DNA of 64,000 bases from Hyphomicrobiales bacterium (GCA_900472925.1 UCJU01000014.1:62001-126000), one strand, 5' to 3'. Positions 47,940-58,345 are shown, counted from the stretch's first letter. The notes: a model not told the origin generated them from the sequence alone. Made by a program: numbers and translations.

Positions 47940-49582
47940 ATTACTTCCCTGCTGACATCGTGGTTGCACCCATTCTGGTGCCGCTGATTGCCGGTGCTAT
48001 TCTCCTGTTCATCGATGAGCGCAAGCGCAATACCAAGGCTGTGGTCAGCGTCATCGCGACATTCGTTTCACTTGCGGTGGCCATCGCTCTGTTTCTGGAA
48101 GTGAACTCGACGGTCAATACCGAAGTCGCAGCCGTCATCTCGAACGGCGTCTATCTCCTCGGCAACTGGCCCGCACCGTTCGGCATTGTTCTTGTCGCAG
48201 ACCGGCTTTCAGGGTTGATGGTCCTCCTCGCCGCATTGCTGGCCATCCCATCGCTGATCTATTCGCTGGCGAAATGGCACAAGGGCGGCTCGCATTTCCA
48301 CTCGCTGTTTCATCTGATGCTGATGGGCGTCAACGGTGCGTTTCTGACAGGCGACCTGTTCAATCTCTTCGTGTTCTTCGAGGTCATGCTTGCCGCGTCC
48401 TATGGTCTGCTCCTGCATGGCTCGGGGCAATTGCGGGTCAAGGCAGGGCTCCATTACATCGCTATCAATCTCGTTGCTGCCCTGTTTTTCCTCATCGGCG
48501 TCAGCCTGATCTACGGCGTCACCGGGACGCTCAACATGGGCGATCTCGCGCATCGCATCGCCGGGCTCAATCCAGATCAGCGCATGTTGCTGGAAACTGG
48601 TGCTGCGGTGCTGGGCGTTGCCTTCCTCGTCAAGGCGGGCATGTGGCCGTTGAATTTCTGGCTGCCATCCGCTTACAGCGCAGCATCAGCGCCGGTTGCC
48701 GCCATCTTCGCCATCATGAGCAAGGTCGGCATTTACGTTATTGCCCGCCTGTCCTTCCTCCTCTTCGGCGAGACGGCAGGGGCATCCGCCGGCTTCGGTC
48801 ATGACGCGCTTCTGGTGGGTGGTATCGCGACCATCGTGTTCGGCACGATTGGCGTTCTTGCCTCACAGGCGCTTGGGCGTCTGGCCGGGTTTTCCGTTCT
48901 GGTTTCCTCTGGAACCCTTCTCGCTGCCATGGGTACCGGCAATCCGACGGTTGCCGCGGGCGCGCTCTATTATCTCGTCAGTTCGACATTGACGATCAGC
49001 GCTTTCTTCCTGCTGATCGAGCTTGTCGAGCGCGGCCAGGATGCTGGAGCCAACGTTCTTGCCGTCACCATGGAGGCCTATGGCGACGGAGAAGAAGACG
49101 AGATTGAAGACGAGGTCGGCGTCACAATGCCGGGCACGATGGCGGTTCTTGGCGTCTGCTTTGCCGCCTGTGGCATTCTGCTTGCCGGGTTGCCGCCGCT
49201 TTCAGGTTTTATCGCCAAGTTCTCGATGCTGTCGGCCATTCTCAACCCATCAGGCCTTGGTGCCAATGACACGATCTCCACCCTGTCATGGTGGCTCGTC
49301 TTTTTGATCGTGTTCTCAGGCCTCGCATCTTTGATTTCGATGACCCGCGCAGGCATTCGAACATTCTGGGGGTCGCTCGAGGGAACGGTACCACGGGTGC
49401 TGGTAATAGAAATCGCCCCGATCCTGCTGCTTCTGGCAATGACGCTCGGCATGACAATCGCCGCGGGTCCGGTCATGCGTTATATGCAGGAGACAGCGCG
49501 GATTGGCGGCCTTCCTGAAAGCTATATTCAGGGTGTCATAACAGCCCCGCGGGTTGACCGAGGTTCGGAGGCAGCACCATGA
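47936..49582 (+). CDS. mrpD: antiporter subunit MrpD/PhaD
   Basis: A 548-residue NuoM/N-like proton-translocating subunit with about 14 transmembrane helices and the signatures LFNLFVFFEVMLAASYGLLL (Glu) and VKAGMWPLNFWLPSAYSAAS (Lys). It starts with TTG at 47936 inside the mrpC stop region, preceded by GGGAGGGAGC, a strong ribosome binding site. An acidic cytoplasmic loop GDGEEDEIEDEVG (about 383-395) sets it apart from the A subunit. Confidence 0.95.
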   Translation: MNYFPADIVVAPILVPLIAGAILLFIDERKRNTKAVVSVIATFVSLAVAIALFLEVNSTVNTEVAAVISNGVYLLGNWPAPFGIVLVADRLSGLMVLLAALLAIPSLIYSLAKWHKGGSHFHSLFHLMLMGVNGAFLTGDLFNLFVFFEVMLAASYGLLLHGSGQLRVKAGLHYIAINLVAALFFLIGVSLIYGVTGTLNMGDLAHRIAGLNPDQRMLLETGAAVLGVAFLVKAGMWPLNFWLPSAYSAASAPVAAIFAIMSKVGIYVIARLSFLLFGETAGASAGFGHDALLVGGIATIVFGTIGVLASQALGRLAGFSVLVSSGTLLAAMGTGNPTVAAGALYYLVSSTLTISAFFLLIELVERGQDAGANVLAVTMEAYGDGEEDEIEDEVGVTMPGTMAVLGVCFAACGILLAGLPPLSGFIAKFSMLSAILNPSGLGANDTISTLSWWLVFLIVFSGLASLISMTRAGIRTFWGSLEGTVPRVLVIEIAPILLLLAMTLGMTIAAGPVMRYMQETARIGGLPESYIQGVITAPRVDRGSEAAP

Positions 49583-50067
49583 TTGGCCGCATTCTCCCCT
49601 ACCCGTTGCTGACGATATCGCTTGTCGTTTTCTGGATGACGATCAACAGCTTTTCACTCGGGCATCTGTTGCTGGGAACGGTGGTGGCGATGATTGCGTC
49701 CTGGGCCATGGCCTCATTGCGCCCGCCGAAGCCACGCATTCGCAACTGGCATCTGCTGATAAAGCTGATCGCCATTGTCATTTACGACATCATACGCTCC
49801 AACATTGCGGTGGCATCGCTCATTCTGTTCCAGCGCAGTCGAACGACCCGGGCTGGCTTTATAACCGTGCCGCTCGACCTGCGCGATCCCTTGGGCCTTG
49901 CCGTTCTGGCTGTCCTGTTGACAGCAACGCCCGGCAGCGCATGGCTCGAATATAATTCGTCGCAAGGCACCTTGCTCATTCATGTTCTCGATGAGGTGAG
50001 CGAGGCGCATTGGCAAAACCTCATCAAGAGCCGATATGAAAAATTACTGATGGAGATATTCGAATGA
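49579..50067 (+). CDS. mrpE: antiporter subunit MrpE/PhaE
   Basis: A 162-residue protein with two or three N-terminal helices (LPYPLLTISLVVFWMTINSF and GHLLLGTVVAMIASWAMASL), then the family block IAVASLILFQRSRTTRAGFI and LTATPGSAWLEYNSSQGTLL. It overlaps mrpD and mrpF by 4 bp each. Confidence 0.94.
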   Translation: MIGRILPYPLLTISLVVFWMTINSFSLGHLLLGTVVAMIASWAMASLRPPKPRIRNWHLLIKLIAIVIYDIIRSNIAVASLILFQRSRTTRAGFITVPLDLRDPLGLAVLAVLLTATPGSAWLEYNSSQGTLLIHVLDEVSEAHWQNLIKSRYEKLLMEIFE

Positions 50068-50345
50068 GTTCGGTTATCCTTTTCTGGTCATTTTCGATTG
50101 CCCAGCTTTTCCTTGCCATCGCCATGGCGATTGCCGTCTATCGCATTGCGATCGGCCCCCGTGCACAAGACCGCGTGCTGGGCATGGACACACTCTACGT
50201 CAATGCAATGCTGCTGGTCCTCGTCTTCGGACTTCGTACCGGCAACGATGTCTATTTCGCTGCGGCGCTGCTGATTGCAATCCTGGGATTTGTTTCAACC
50301 GTTGCACTGTCAAAATTCATGATGCGCGGAGAGGTTATAGAATGA
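50064..50345 (+). CDS. mrpF: antiporter subunit MrpF/PhaF
   Basis: A 93-residue, three-helix membrane protein with the MrpF signature YRIAIGPRAQDRVLGMDTLY. Coupled on both sides by ATGA overlaps. Confidence 0.94.
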   Translation: MSSVILFWSFSIAQLFLAIAMAIAVYRIAIGPRAQDRVLGMDTLYVNAMLLVLVFGLRTGNDVYFAAALLIAILGFVSTVALSKFMMRGEVIE

Positions 50346-50686
50346 CCGATGCTGCAGAATTTCCGCTTTGGGCCGCTATCCTCGTTGCCTTCTTCGTTCT
50401 GCTCGGCTCTTCACTGGCGCTGACCGGCACAATAGGATTTGCCAGACTGCAAAGCTTCTATGAGCGCCTGCACGCGCCGACGCTGGGGACAAGCTGGGGA
50501 ACAGGCGGCATCGTCATGGCCTCCATCATCTATTTCTCGGTCTCGGGCGAGCGTCCCGTCTTCCACGAAATCTTCATCGGCATTTTCATGACGATCACGA
50601 CGCCTGTCTCGCTGATGTTGCTGGGTCGTGCCGCACTTTACCGCGACCGCGCCGAGCAGGACCCAAACAGCCGCCAAAGTCTCTGA
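50342..50686 (+). CDS. mrpG: antiporter subunit MrpG/PhaG
   Basis: A 114-residue, three-helix membrane protein with the MrpG core FARLQSFYERLHAPTLGTSW. Last gene of the antiporter operon, followed by a strong hairpin at 50711. Confidence 0.94.
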   Translation: MTDAAEFPLWAAILVAFFVLLGSSLALTGTIGFARLQSFYERLHAPTLGTSWGTGGIVMASIIYFSVSGERPVFHEIFIGIFMTITTPVSLMLLGRAALYRDRAEQDPNSRQSL

Positions 50687-50710
50687 GAGTAGATGTTGAA
50701 AAAACCACAA

Positions 50711-50736
50711 ACCAATCCGAACTGTGGCGGATTGGC
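50711..50736 (+). terminator. hairpin after antiporter operon
   Basis: Perfect 8-bp stem CCAATCCG/CGGATTGG with an 8-nt loop, 25 bp after the mrpG stop, followed by CGACATTTTATG. A weak U-run only. Confidence 0.55.
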
Positions 50737-50848
50737 GACATTTTATGCGTCCAGACACCGTAAAATATGTCAGGCTGTAAAACAGATTTTTTTGCTAAGA
50801 TAAGCATAGTTGTCAAATACTATAATTATTTCTGATAGTTGGCCTTTG

Positions 50849-50857
50849 TCGAGCAAC
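50849..50857 (+). promoter_or_regulatory. weak motility-regulon box upstream of chemoreceptor
   Basis: TCGAGCAAC, 104 bp before the chemoreceptor start; two mismatches from TCRCRCAAG but close to the che-operon version. The AT-rich 275-bp gap should hold the promoter. Confidence 0.2.
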
Positions 50858-50961
50858 CTAAAAAGCTCAACCTAGTCGGGCATTGGCATCTTCGAATATT
50901 CCCCGAATTTTAACGCTTTTCCGCCATTAGTGGGACATTCAATGTTTCTCGGAGATATGTA

Positions 50962-52806
50962 ATGGCGAGTTTTTTTTCGAGATCGATAGTGGTCCAGATG
51001 GTGTGTCTGACTATCGCGCTTATTTTTCTAGGCATTTTTGCTGTTGGTACCATGACATATCTTCGCTTGAAGGAAGATGTGATGCAGAGCGCCAAAATCG
51101 ATACACAGCGCGCTGTCAGAAGCATGGCTATCCTTTATGAACTGAAGATCGGCGGCGCGACCGTTACTATGGAAAACGGAGAGCTCAAGTCCGTTAGCAG
51201 ACCAAGTATTGGCACATTGCGCGATTTTGATCTGGTCGATCGTACCGGTCTGGCAAATGGTGGCGTCGCCACTGTGTTTGAGACGAAAGGTACTGATTAC
51301 GTCCGCATCTCTACCAACCTCAAGAACGAAAAGGGTGAGCGCGCCGTCGGCACCAAGCTGGCCCTCGAACATCCTGCCTATGCAAAGATGGCAAAGGGCG
51401 AATCCTATTTTGGTGAAGCAAAGCTGTTCGGCACGGATTACATGACCGGCTACGTCCCGGTCCTTTCAAAGTCGGGTGCTGCTGTCGGCATTCTCTTCGT
51501 CGGCGTGCCGATGACCGTGTACCAGTCGCATATCGACGGCCTGCGCGACATCGTCCTGTGGTGCGGCGCTGGTGTCATGCTGGTGTTCGGCTTCCTCGGC
51601 TACTACCTCATCAACCGCGCCATGCGTCCCCTCGGTCGGCTCACAACAGCTGTGAAGTCCTTGTCCGAAGGCAAGCTGGAAACCGACGTCCCTTACACAC
51701 AGAGCAAGAACGAATTCGGCAACATCGCCCGTGCGCTTGAAGTGTTTCGCGAGAACGCGCATGAGAAACTCGTCATCGAAGGACGCAGCGTCGAAGAGCG
51801 CGCCGCAGCGGAAGCGGAACGCAGCCGCAACGATGCTGAAAAGCGCGAAACAGACCGTCAGATCGATTTCGCTGTCAGCCAACTTGCTGGCGGACTGGCG
51901 CGTCTTTCCCAGGGCGACCTGACACAGACAATCGACACGCCGTTCTCCGGTCGTCTTGAGCAGCTGCGTTCGGACTTCAACAACTCGCTGGCCAACCTGA
52001 AAGACGTTCTTGCGCAGATCCGTGAGAGAACGCTGGTCATTCAGCACAACGGCATGGAAATGCGCGAATCCTCCAACGATCTGTCGCGCCGTACGGAATC
52101 TCAGGCTGCTTCGCTCGAGCAGACCGCAGCGGCTGTCGAAGAAATCACCGTTACTGTGAAGTCTTCCGCAGATCGCGCTCGTGAAGCCAATCAGGCCGTT
52201 GGCGTGACGCAGAAGAGCGCCGACAGTTCCGGAACGGTCGTCAAGAACGCCATTGATGCCATGGGTCGTATCGAAGATGCGTCCAAGAAGATTGAGCAGA
52301 TTATCGAAACGATCGACGATATCGCCTTCCAGACAAATCTTCTGGCCTTGAACGCTGGCATCGAAGCTGCACGCGCGGGTGAGGCTGGTAAGGGATTTGC
52401 AGTTGTTGCCCAGGAAGTCCGCGAACTTGCCCAGCGCTCCGCAGATGCTGCGCGCGAAATCAAGACGCTGATCAACCAGTCTACCAATGAAGTCGGTACG
52501 GGCGCACTTTTGGTGCAGGAAGCCGGACAGGTTCTTTCCGATATCAGCACGCAGATCGTGGTCGTCAGCAAGCATGTCGAAACCATTGCGACGGCAACGC
52601 AGGACCAGGCCTCGGCTCTTCAGGAAGTCAACGGCTCCGTCAACCAGATGGACCAGATGACCCAGCAGAACGCTGCCATGGCCGAAGAATCGAGCGCCGC
52701 AACCCAGATGCTCTCAGAGGAAGTCGAAGCCTTGCTCGGCTTGGTAGAGCGCTTCCGTATCGGCCAGCCCGGTCAGCAGCAGGAACGCTACAGCCGCGCC
52801 GCATAA
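50962..52806 (+). CDS. methyl-accepting chemotaxis protein with periplasmic Cache domain
   Basis: A 614-residue chemoreceptor: transmembrane helix 1 (about 8-30), a periplasmic single-Cache-type sensor (about 31-190; [20 protein letters not shown] and [20 protein letters not shown]), transmembrane helix 2 (about 192-214), HAMP domains ([20 protein letters not shown] and [20 protein letters not shown]) and a signalling domain with tip [20 protein letters not shown]. There is no C-terminal CheR-docking pentapeptide. The ligand is unknown; Cache domains of this sort often bind small organic acids. Signals to the CheA encoded 10 kb away. Confidence 0.96.
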   Translation: MASFFSRSIVVQMVCLTIALIFLGIFAVGTMTYLRLKEDVMQSAKIDTQRAVRSMAILYELKIGGATVTMENGELKSVSRPSIGTLRDFDLVDRTGLANGGVATVFETKGTDYVRISTNLKNEKGERAVGTKLALEHPAYAKMAKGESYFGEAKLFGTDYMTGYVPVLSKSGAAVGILFVGVPMTVYQSHIDGLRDIVLWCGAGVMLVFGFLGYYLINRAMRPLGRLTTAVKSLSEGKLETDVPYTQSKNEFGNIARALEVFRENAHEKLVIEGRSVEERAAAEAERSRNDAEKRETDRQIDFAVSQLAGGLARLSQGDLTQTIDTPFSGRLEQLRSDFNNSLANLKDVLAQIRERTLVIQHNGMEMRESSNDLSRRTESQAASLEQTAAAVEEITVTVKSSADRAREANQAVGVTQKSADSSGTVVKNAIDAMGRIEDASKKIEQIIETIDDIAFQTNLLALNAGIEAARAGEAGKGFAVVAQEVRELAQRSADAAREIKTLINQSTNEVGTGALLVQEAGQVLSDISTQIVVVSKHVETIATATQDQASALQEVNGSVNQMDQMTQQNAAMAEESSAATQMLSEEVEALLGLVERFRIGQPGQQQERYSRAA

Positions 52807-52830
52807 GATCGCTCTGATCTCGCTACAAGC

Positions 52831-52865
52831 AAAAGGGCCACTCGATCCAGTCGGGTGGCCCTTTT
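52831..52865. terminator. bidirectional intrinsic terminator
   Basis: AAAAGGGCCAC...GTGGCCCTTTT with mixed inner pairing lies between the convergent chemoreceptor and kinase genes. It has a T-run on the plus strand and an A-run (T on minus) on the other side. Confidence 0.88.
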
Positions 52866-52908
52866 CTTTGTGCGGCCAGTGCGCCGTCTCCTTCAAGCTT
52901 CAGGCGCT

Positions 52909-55900
52909 TTACTCAGCAGCGGCGCGTGTCACGCTGAATATCTGGTTGATATAGGCTCTTAGCGCCGCTGGCCGAACCGGCTTGTGCTGCACGGCAATAC
53001 CTTCCTTCTCCGCCTGCGCCCGGACATCCGGAGTCCGATCTGCTGTGATAAGAAGCGCTGGAATATCGCGCTGGTAAAAGCGCCTCAGCTGCAACACGGC
53101 TGCTATTCCGTCGCCATCATCCAGATGATAATCTGCGACGATCATATCCGGCGCCGCGGCTTGGTTTTCCATCGCTCGCTCAAGCGTCGCGAGCGATGCA
53201 GCCTGGCTGACGTCGCAGCCCCACCCCGACATCAGAAGTGCCATGCCTTCCAGTATCTTCGGTTCATTGTCGATACACAGAATGTGAAAGCCCGGCATCT
53301 GATTGGCGATGAGGTGTGGCACGCTTCGCTCGGCCGCCTTGGCTACGCGAGCATGCGCGGTATCCCGGGGTAGATGAACGCGGAACGTCGTCCCCCTTCC
53401 CGGGGTGGAGGACAGATGAACGGGATGGTGCAGGATGCGTGAAAGCCTATCCACGATGGACAAACCCAGCCCCAGCCCCGCCGCCGTCTTTGCCCCCTCA
53501 TCCAGCCGCGCGAACTCCTTGAAGATCGTGCGAAACTTGGAAGACGGGATGCCAATGCCGGAATCGGTCACCTGTATGACCGCCTCCTTGCCCCGACGCC
53601 GGACGCCCACCACCACCTTGCCGGAAAGGGTGTACTTGATCGCATTCGAGACAAGGTTCTGGACGAGACGTCGGAGCAGGTTGATGTCGGACTTCACCGT
53701 GAGCGATGTGGGCATGACGATGAGCTCAAGATTCTTCTCCCGCGCCATCGGTGCAAAATCCGTCTCTATGCGCTTCAAAAGATCATTGAGCGGGACTGAC
53801 GCCATGCGCGGTTTCATCGAGCCGGTGTCGAGGCGGGAAATATCCAGCACGGCCCCCAGAATGGATTCGACGGATTCCAATGCCGAATCGATGTTTTCAA
53901 CCAGCGATCCGTTCTCCGATGACCCCATGCGCTCGACAAGGGCGGAGGAATAGAGCCGTGCGGCATTCAGCGGCTGGAGAATGTCATGGCCAGCGGCAGC
54001 AAAAAAACGTGTCTTGCCGATATTGGCGTCGTCCGCCGCTGCGCGCGCTTCGGCCAATTCGTGATTGACCCGGGTCAGCTCGCCAGTGCGCTCCTCGACA
54101 CGCTGCTCCAGCGTTTCATTGGCCTGCTTCAGCGCCTGATCGCTGGCAACGCGCTGGGTGATATCGGTGAAGGTCGCAACGATGCCCTTATCGGGCATGG
54201 CATTGGAACGCACTTCAATAATGCGCGCGCCGCCCGCCAGCACCAGCGAAAACGGCATGTCCATCGTCAAAAAAAGGTCGAACGTCTGCTTTTGCCGACC
54301 GGCAACGATGTCGCCGCGTTCTTCCAGCATGGCGACGATGTCATGGAGCGGCAGGCCCACCCGGCCGAACTGTTCAGGCAGATCGAGTAGCGTGCGAAAG
54401 CGTCGGTTCCAGATGGTGAGCTGCTGCGAACTATCGAAAACCGCGATGCCCTGGTCCATCTGCGCCAAAGCCGTTTGCAGCATGTCCTGATTATATTGCA
54501 GCGCTTCGCTTGCCTGATCCAGCAGCCACACGGTGTCGGCGCTGGTATCTTCCGCCTTCTGCAAAATCAGCGAAAGGACCAGTCGCGCCGAAGAGGAGCC
54601 GATGGCGCTGCCCAGCAATTGCTCCGAAAAATGAATAAGCGCCATATCCGCAGGCTGATCGTCCTCCAACTTCCGGCCAGCGGTTTTTTCGTAAGCCGAT
54701 AGTGAACGCAACATCCGCTCTTCGCCAAGATATCGGGCTACGGCTGTTTTCATATCTCCGACGCTGACCCGCGTTTTCCAGCCACGGGTGGCGAATTGCG
54801 ACTTCGAATGACGTTTGACGAAAATTCCGGATTGTATCCGCTCGACGGGTCTGGGATTGCGAGACAGCGAGCCCAGCACGAAGGCCGCACAGTTGACGAG
54901 GAGGCTGAGCGTGACGGCATTGACCAGCGGATCGGCACCCGGCCCGCTGAACAGCGTGGTGCCGGGCAGCAGAAAGCTCAAGATCGTCGCTGCGATGTGG
55001 GAATTGTCCGGACCGCCGAGGCTCGGCAGGAACAACAGATAGCCCCAAATGATGAAACCCGAACTCAACCCGGCGATAGCGCCCCGTGCATTGGCACGAC
55101 GCCAGATGAGCCCGCCCAACAGGGAAGGCGCCATTTGGGCAATGGCCGCGAAAGCAAGGAGCCCGATGGAGGAAAGCCCGGACGCGCTGTCTGCCGCTCG
55201 GTAGTAGGCATAGCCGAGCAACAACACGGCAAAAATTGCCGTTCGACGGATATTCAGCAATGTCTTGGCAAAATCATCACGATGCGCCGAGCGGTTCAAC
55301 AGTTTCTGCCGTAGGAAAATCGGCATGACGATGTCGTTCGACACCATGATCGAAAGCGCGACGGATGCGACGATGACCATGGCGGTGGCTGCCGAAAACC
55401 CGCCGATAAAGGTGATGAGCGAAACCACCGGCATCTGGTTGAGCAGCGGCAATTGCAGAACGTAGAGGTCGGCATCACCGTTGCCACCAATCGTCAGCAA
55501 ACCGGCAATGGCAATCGGCAAAACGAAGATATTGATCGCGATGAGGTAGAGAGGAAACAGCAGCCCCGCCATCCGCAACTCGTTCGGCGTGCGGTTCTCA
55601 ACCACCGTCACATGGAATTGACGTGGCAGCAGGATGATCGCAAAGGCCGATAGCAGGGTCAGTACGATCCAGCGGCTGATCGGCGTCTGGTAGGACATGG
55701 CCTGCATGACCTGTTCGTTCTTCGATGCCAGCTCCCAGAGCTGCGAGGGACCGTCGAACAGGAAGAATACGACATAGACGCCCGCCGTGCAGATCGCCAA
55801 CAGCTTGACGACCGATTCCATCGAGATGGCAAGGATCAATCCGTCCTGATGCTCGGTCGCATCTGTGTGGCGGGTACCGAAGATGACAGCGAAACCTGCC

Positions 55901-56439
55901 ATCACAACCGTTACCAACAAGGGCAGATCGAGGAAGTAGAGATTACCGCTTCCAATCCCATAATCCCTGGGGTCGACCATCGCGGCGACCGAATTGGACA
56001 CGGCTTTGAGCTGAAGGGCGATATAGGGAATGGCGCCGACGAGGGCGATAATCGAGACGAGCGTGGCAACCGTCGGGTTCTTGCCGTAACGGGCCGCAAT
56101 AAAATCAGCGACGGATGTCAGCTTCTCGGCTTTGGCCAGCTCTACGATGCGCCGAAGGATCGGCATGCCCAATGTGAAGGCGAGGATTGGGCCGGTATAG
56201 ATCCCGAGAAACTCCAGTCCCCGCTCCGAAGCCAGGCCGACACCACCAAAATAGGTCCATGAGGTGCAGTAAATCGCAAGGCTTAGCGCATAGACCACCG
56301 GCCTGCCTCTATTGGGCACCGGCTTTTGGCGGCTCTGAGCGTCACCGTAACTCGCCACCGCAAACAGCAGCAGAATATAGGCGAATGCCGATCCGAATAT
56401 GATCCACCCAGGAAGCACTTGGCTGTTCTCTCCCACCAT
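52909..56439 (-). CDS. solute-symporter-type hybrid sensor histidine kinase (CbrA/NahK-like)
   Basis: A protein of about 1176 residues with three parts. Residues 1-500 are a sodium/solute symporter-like domain of about 13 helices. Residues about 640-760 form a PAS sensor and coiled coil (AQMDQGIAVFDSSQQLTIWN). The kinase core has the phospho-accepting His in FAAAGHDILQPLNAARLYSS (about residue 818) and ATP-binding motifs NLVSNAIKYT, DSGIGIP and GLGLGLSIVD. The C-terminal receiver has its Asp in MIVADYHLDDGDG (about 1103). No transcription factor partner is adjacent. The start is unclear: ATG at 56439 has GAGG immediately before it, and TTG at 56451 or GTG at 56436 are alternatives. The likely ligand is a transported nutrient, but whether it transports is unknown. 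Confidence 0.93.
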   Translation of the reverse strand: MVGENSQVLPGWIIFGSAFAYILLLFAVASYGDAQSRQKPVPNRGRPVVYALSLAIYCTSWTYFGGVGLASERGLEFLGIYTGPILAFTLGMPILRRIVELAKAEKLTSVADFIAARYGKNPTVATLVSIIALVGAIPYIALQLKAVSNSVAAMVDPRDYGIGSGNLYFLDLPLLVTVVMAGFAVIFGTRHTDATEHQDGLILAISMESVVKLLAICTAGVYVVFFLFDGPSQLWELASKNEQVMQAMSYQTPISRWIVLTLLSAFAIILLPRQFHVTVVENRTPNELRMAGLLFPLYLIAINIFVLPIAIAGLLTIGGNGDADLYVLQLPLLNQMPVVSLITFIGGFSAATAMVIVASVALSIMVSNDIVMPIFLRQKLLNRSAHRDDFAKTLLNIRRTAIFAVLLLGYAYYRAADSASGLSSIGLLAFAAIAQMAPSLLGGLIWRRANARGAIAGLSSGFIIWGYLLFLPSLGGPDNSHIAATILSFLLPGTTLFSGPGADPLVNAVTLSLLVNCAAFVLGSLSRNPRPVERIQSGIFVKRHSKSQFATRGWKTRVSVGDMKTAVARYLGEERMLRSLSAYEKTAGRKLEDDQPADMALIHFSEQLLGSAIGSSSARLVLSLILQKAEDTSADTVWLLDQASEALQYNQDMLQTALAQMDQGIAVFDSSQQLTIWNRRFRTLLDLPEQFGRVGLPLHDIVAMLEERGDIVAGRQKQTFDLFLTMDMPFSLVLAGGARIIEVRSNAMPDKGIVATFTDITQRVASDQALKQANETLEQRVEERTGELTRVNHELAEARAAADDANIGKTRFFAAAGHDILQPLNAARLYSSALVERMGSSENGSLVENIDSALESVESILGAVLDISRLDTGSMKPRMASVPLNDLLKRIETDFAPMAREKNLELIVMPTSLTVKSDINLLRRLVQNLVSNAIKYTLSGKVVVGVRRRGKEAVIQVTDSGIGIPSSKFRTIFKEFARLDEGAKTAAGLGLGLSIVDRLSRILHHPVHLSSTPGRGTTFRVHLPRDTAHARVAKAAERSVPHLIANQMPGFHILCIDNEPKILEGMALLMSGWGCDVSQAASLATLERAMENQAAAPDMIVADYHLDDGDGIAAVLQLRRFYQRDIPALLITADRTPDVRAQAEKEGIAVQHKPVRPAALRAYINQIFSVTRAAAE

Positions 56440-56628
56440 CCTCGCACACAAGCATAGGACAGTTCCGGGGAAATGAGAATTGGCCTAAGACTTGGCATAA
56501 AGTTTAAGATCGTGGAACCAATACGCTTTTTGCTTCGTATATCTGCACATTCGAAAATTGAATGTTATTGTGTGGCGGCCAATGCAATATGCAGCGGCTG
56601 AGAGAGGGCTTCAAAGAGGGACATCTCA

Positions 56629-57072
56629 ATGCTCAACGAATTTAAAACCTTTATCGCCCGCGGCAATGTCATGGACTTGGCCGTGGGTGTCATCATTGGC
56701 GCAGCCTTCAGCAAGATCGTCGATTCGGTGGTGAAGGATCTGATCATGCCGCTGGTGGGCGCCATTTTTGGCGGGTTCGACTTTTCGAACTACTTCCTGC
56801 CGCTCAGCTCGACCGTGACAGCAACCTCGCTTGATGCTGCTCGCGCGCAGGGCGCGGTTTTTGCCTATGGTAACTTCATTACCGTGGTCATCAACTTCGT
56901 CATTCTCGCCTGGATCATCTTCCTGATGGTCAAAGGGGTGAACAAGCTGCGCTCCTCGGTCGAGCGCGAAAAGGTCGAAGAGAAGAAGGAACCTGCGCCG
57001 CCACCGGAAGACGTGCGCCTTCTCATGGAAATCCGCGATCTGCTGAAAACGTCCGGAACCAAACAGGTCTGA
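56629..57072 (+). CDS. mscL: large-conductance mechanosensitive channel MscL
   Basis: MscL opens under membrane tension to release solutes during osmotic downshock. The 147-residue protein has the N-terminal amphipathic helix [20 protein letters not shown], transmembrane helix 1 ([20 protein letters not shown]), the loop [10 protein letters not shown] and transmembrane helix 2 ([20 protein letters not shown]), then a charged C-terminal helix. Length typical for the family. A terminator follows at 57138. Confidence 0.97.
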   Translation: MLNEFKTFIARGNVMDLAVGVIIGAAFSKIVDSVVKDLIMPLVGAIFGGFDFSNYFLPLSSTVTATSLDAARAQGAVFAYGNFITVVINFVILAWIIFLMVKGVNKLRSSVEREKVEEKKEPAPPPEDVRLLMEIRDLLKTSGTKQV

Positions 57073-57137
57073 TCCATCATAAAAATCCGTGGTTTCTTCA
57101 CGGAATATCATGCACGGCAGGCCGGTCATGCGCTAAG

Positions 57138-57166
57138 AAGGCACTCACACTGGAGTGCCTTTTTTC
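57138..57166 (+). terminator. intrinsic terminator after mscL
   Basis: AAGGCACTC-ACACTG-GAGTGCCTT followed by TTTTC; it ends one base before the next gene's likely start codon. Confidence 0.9.
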
Positions 57167-58333
57167 ATGTCGGTTCTGAAAAGTCTAAGTGCCCGCTCTC
57201 TGTCAACACCGGAAAGTGGTATCGTCGAAGTCAAGAAATACGCCCATGCTCGCGAAAATCTGCTGCCGCTGTGGGTTGGGGAAGGCGATCTTCCTACACC
57301 AGCCTTTATCGCACAGGCTGCAGCAGACGCGCTGACGGGCGGGGAAACCTTCTATACGTGGCAGCGGGGTATTCCTGAACTTCGGGACGCATTGAGCCGC
57401 TATTACCAGCATCATTTCGCGGCCAGCCTTTCACCCGACCACTTTTATGTCACAGGCTCCGGCATGCAGGCCATTGTGCTTGCCGTCCAGGCCCTCACCT
57501 CCCCTGGCGATGAGATGATCTACCTCACGCCGACCTGGCCCAACATCGTCGCGGCGATTGGCGTGGCAGGCGCAAAAGCCGTTCCCGTTGGTATCGATTT
57601 CACCAATGGCAAATGGGATATCGACATCGGCAAGCTGGAACAGGCAATTACGCCGAAAACCAGAGCGCTATTCATCAACACGCCCTCGAACCCTACCGGC
57701 TGGACAGCGACGCCTGACAATCTGCGGGAGATTCTGACGCTTGCACGCAAGCATGATCTCTGGATCATCGCCGACGAGATTTACGCGCTCTACCACTATG
57801 CCGAAACCCGCGCGCCGTCCTTTCTCGATATGATGGAAGAGGGTGACCGCATCATTTTCGCCAACTCCTTCTCGAAGAACTGGTCGATGACCGGCTGGAG
57901 GGTGGGTTGGCTATTGGCGCCGCCTGAAATCGGCCAGGTTATCGAAAATCTCATCCAGTATTCCACCTCGGGTGTAGCGCAGTTCATGCAGCGCGGGGCC
58001 ATTGCGGCACTTGACCATGGCGACGATTTCATCAAGCAGAATTTCGCCCGCGCCGCCAGATCGCGAGACATTCTCTGTGATGCGCTGATTGCGACCAATC
58101 GCGTCGAAACTCTGAAGCCCGATGGCGCACTTTACGCCTTCCTCAAGATCGACGGCGTCACGGATAGCCGTGCAGCAGCCTTCGACATCGTTGACAAGGT
58201 CGGCGTCGGCCTTGCACCCGGCAAGGCCTTCGGCGCTGGCGGAGAGCTTTTCCTGCGCGCCTGTTTCCTGCGCAACCCGGTGCAGATGGAGGATGCGGCG
58301 GATCGTCTGGCGAGCTACATTCTGGAACGATGA
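57167..58333 (+). CDS. pyridoxal-phosphate aminotransferase (class I/II)
   Basis: A 388-residue fold-type I aminotransferase that interconverts an amino acid and a 2-oxo acid. The PLP-binding Lys lies in IIFANSFSKNWSMTGWRVGW, with phosphate and ring contacts in TGSGMQAIVLAVQALTSPGD, INTPSNPTGWTATPDNLREI and IADEIYALYHY. The substrate cannot be read from the sequence. The ATG at 57167 directly follows a terminator U-run with no ribosome binding site; a GTG at 57155 lies inside the hairpin. The neighbours do not indicate a pathway. Confidence 0.92.
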   Translation: MSVLKSLSARSLSTPESGIVEVKKYAHARENLLPLWVGEGDLPTPAFIAQAAADALTGGETFYTWQRGIPELRDALSRYYQHHFAASLSPDHFYVTGSGMQAIVLAVQALTSPGDEMIYLTPTWPNIVAAIGVAGAKAVPVGIDFTNGKWDIDIGKLEQAITPKTRALFINTPSNPTGWTATPDNLREILTLARKHDLWIIADEIYALYHYAETRAPSFLDMMEEGDRIIFANSFSKNWSMTGWRVGWLLAPPEIGQVIENLIQYSTSGVAQFMQRGAIAALDHGDDFIKQNFARAARSRDILCDALIATNRVETLKPDGALYAFLKIDGVTDSRAAAFDIVDKVGVGLAPGKAFGAGGELFLRACFLRNPVQMEDAADRLASYILER

Positions 58334-58345
58334 CGCAAGAGCCCG

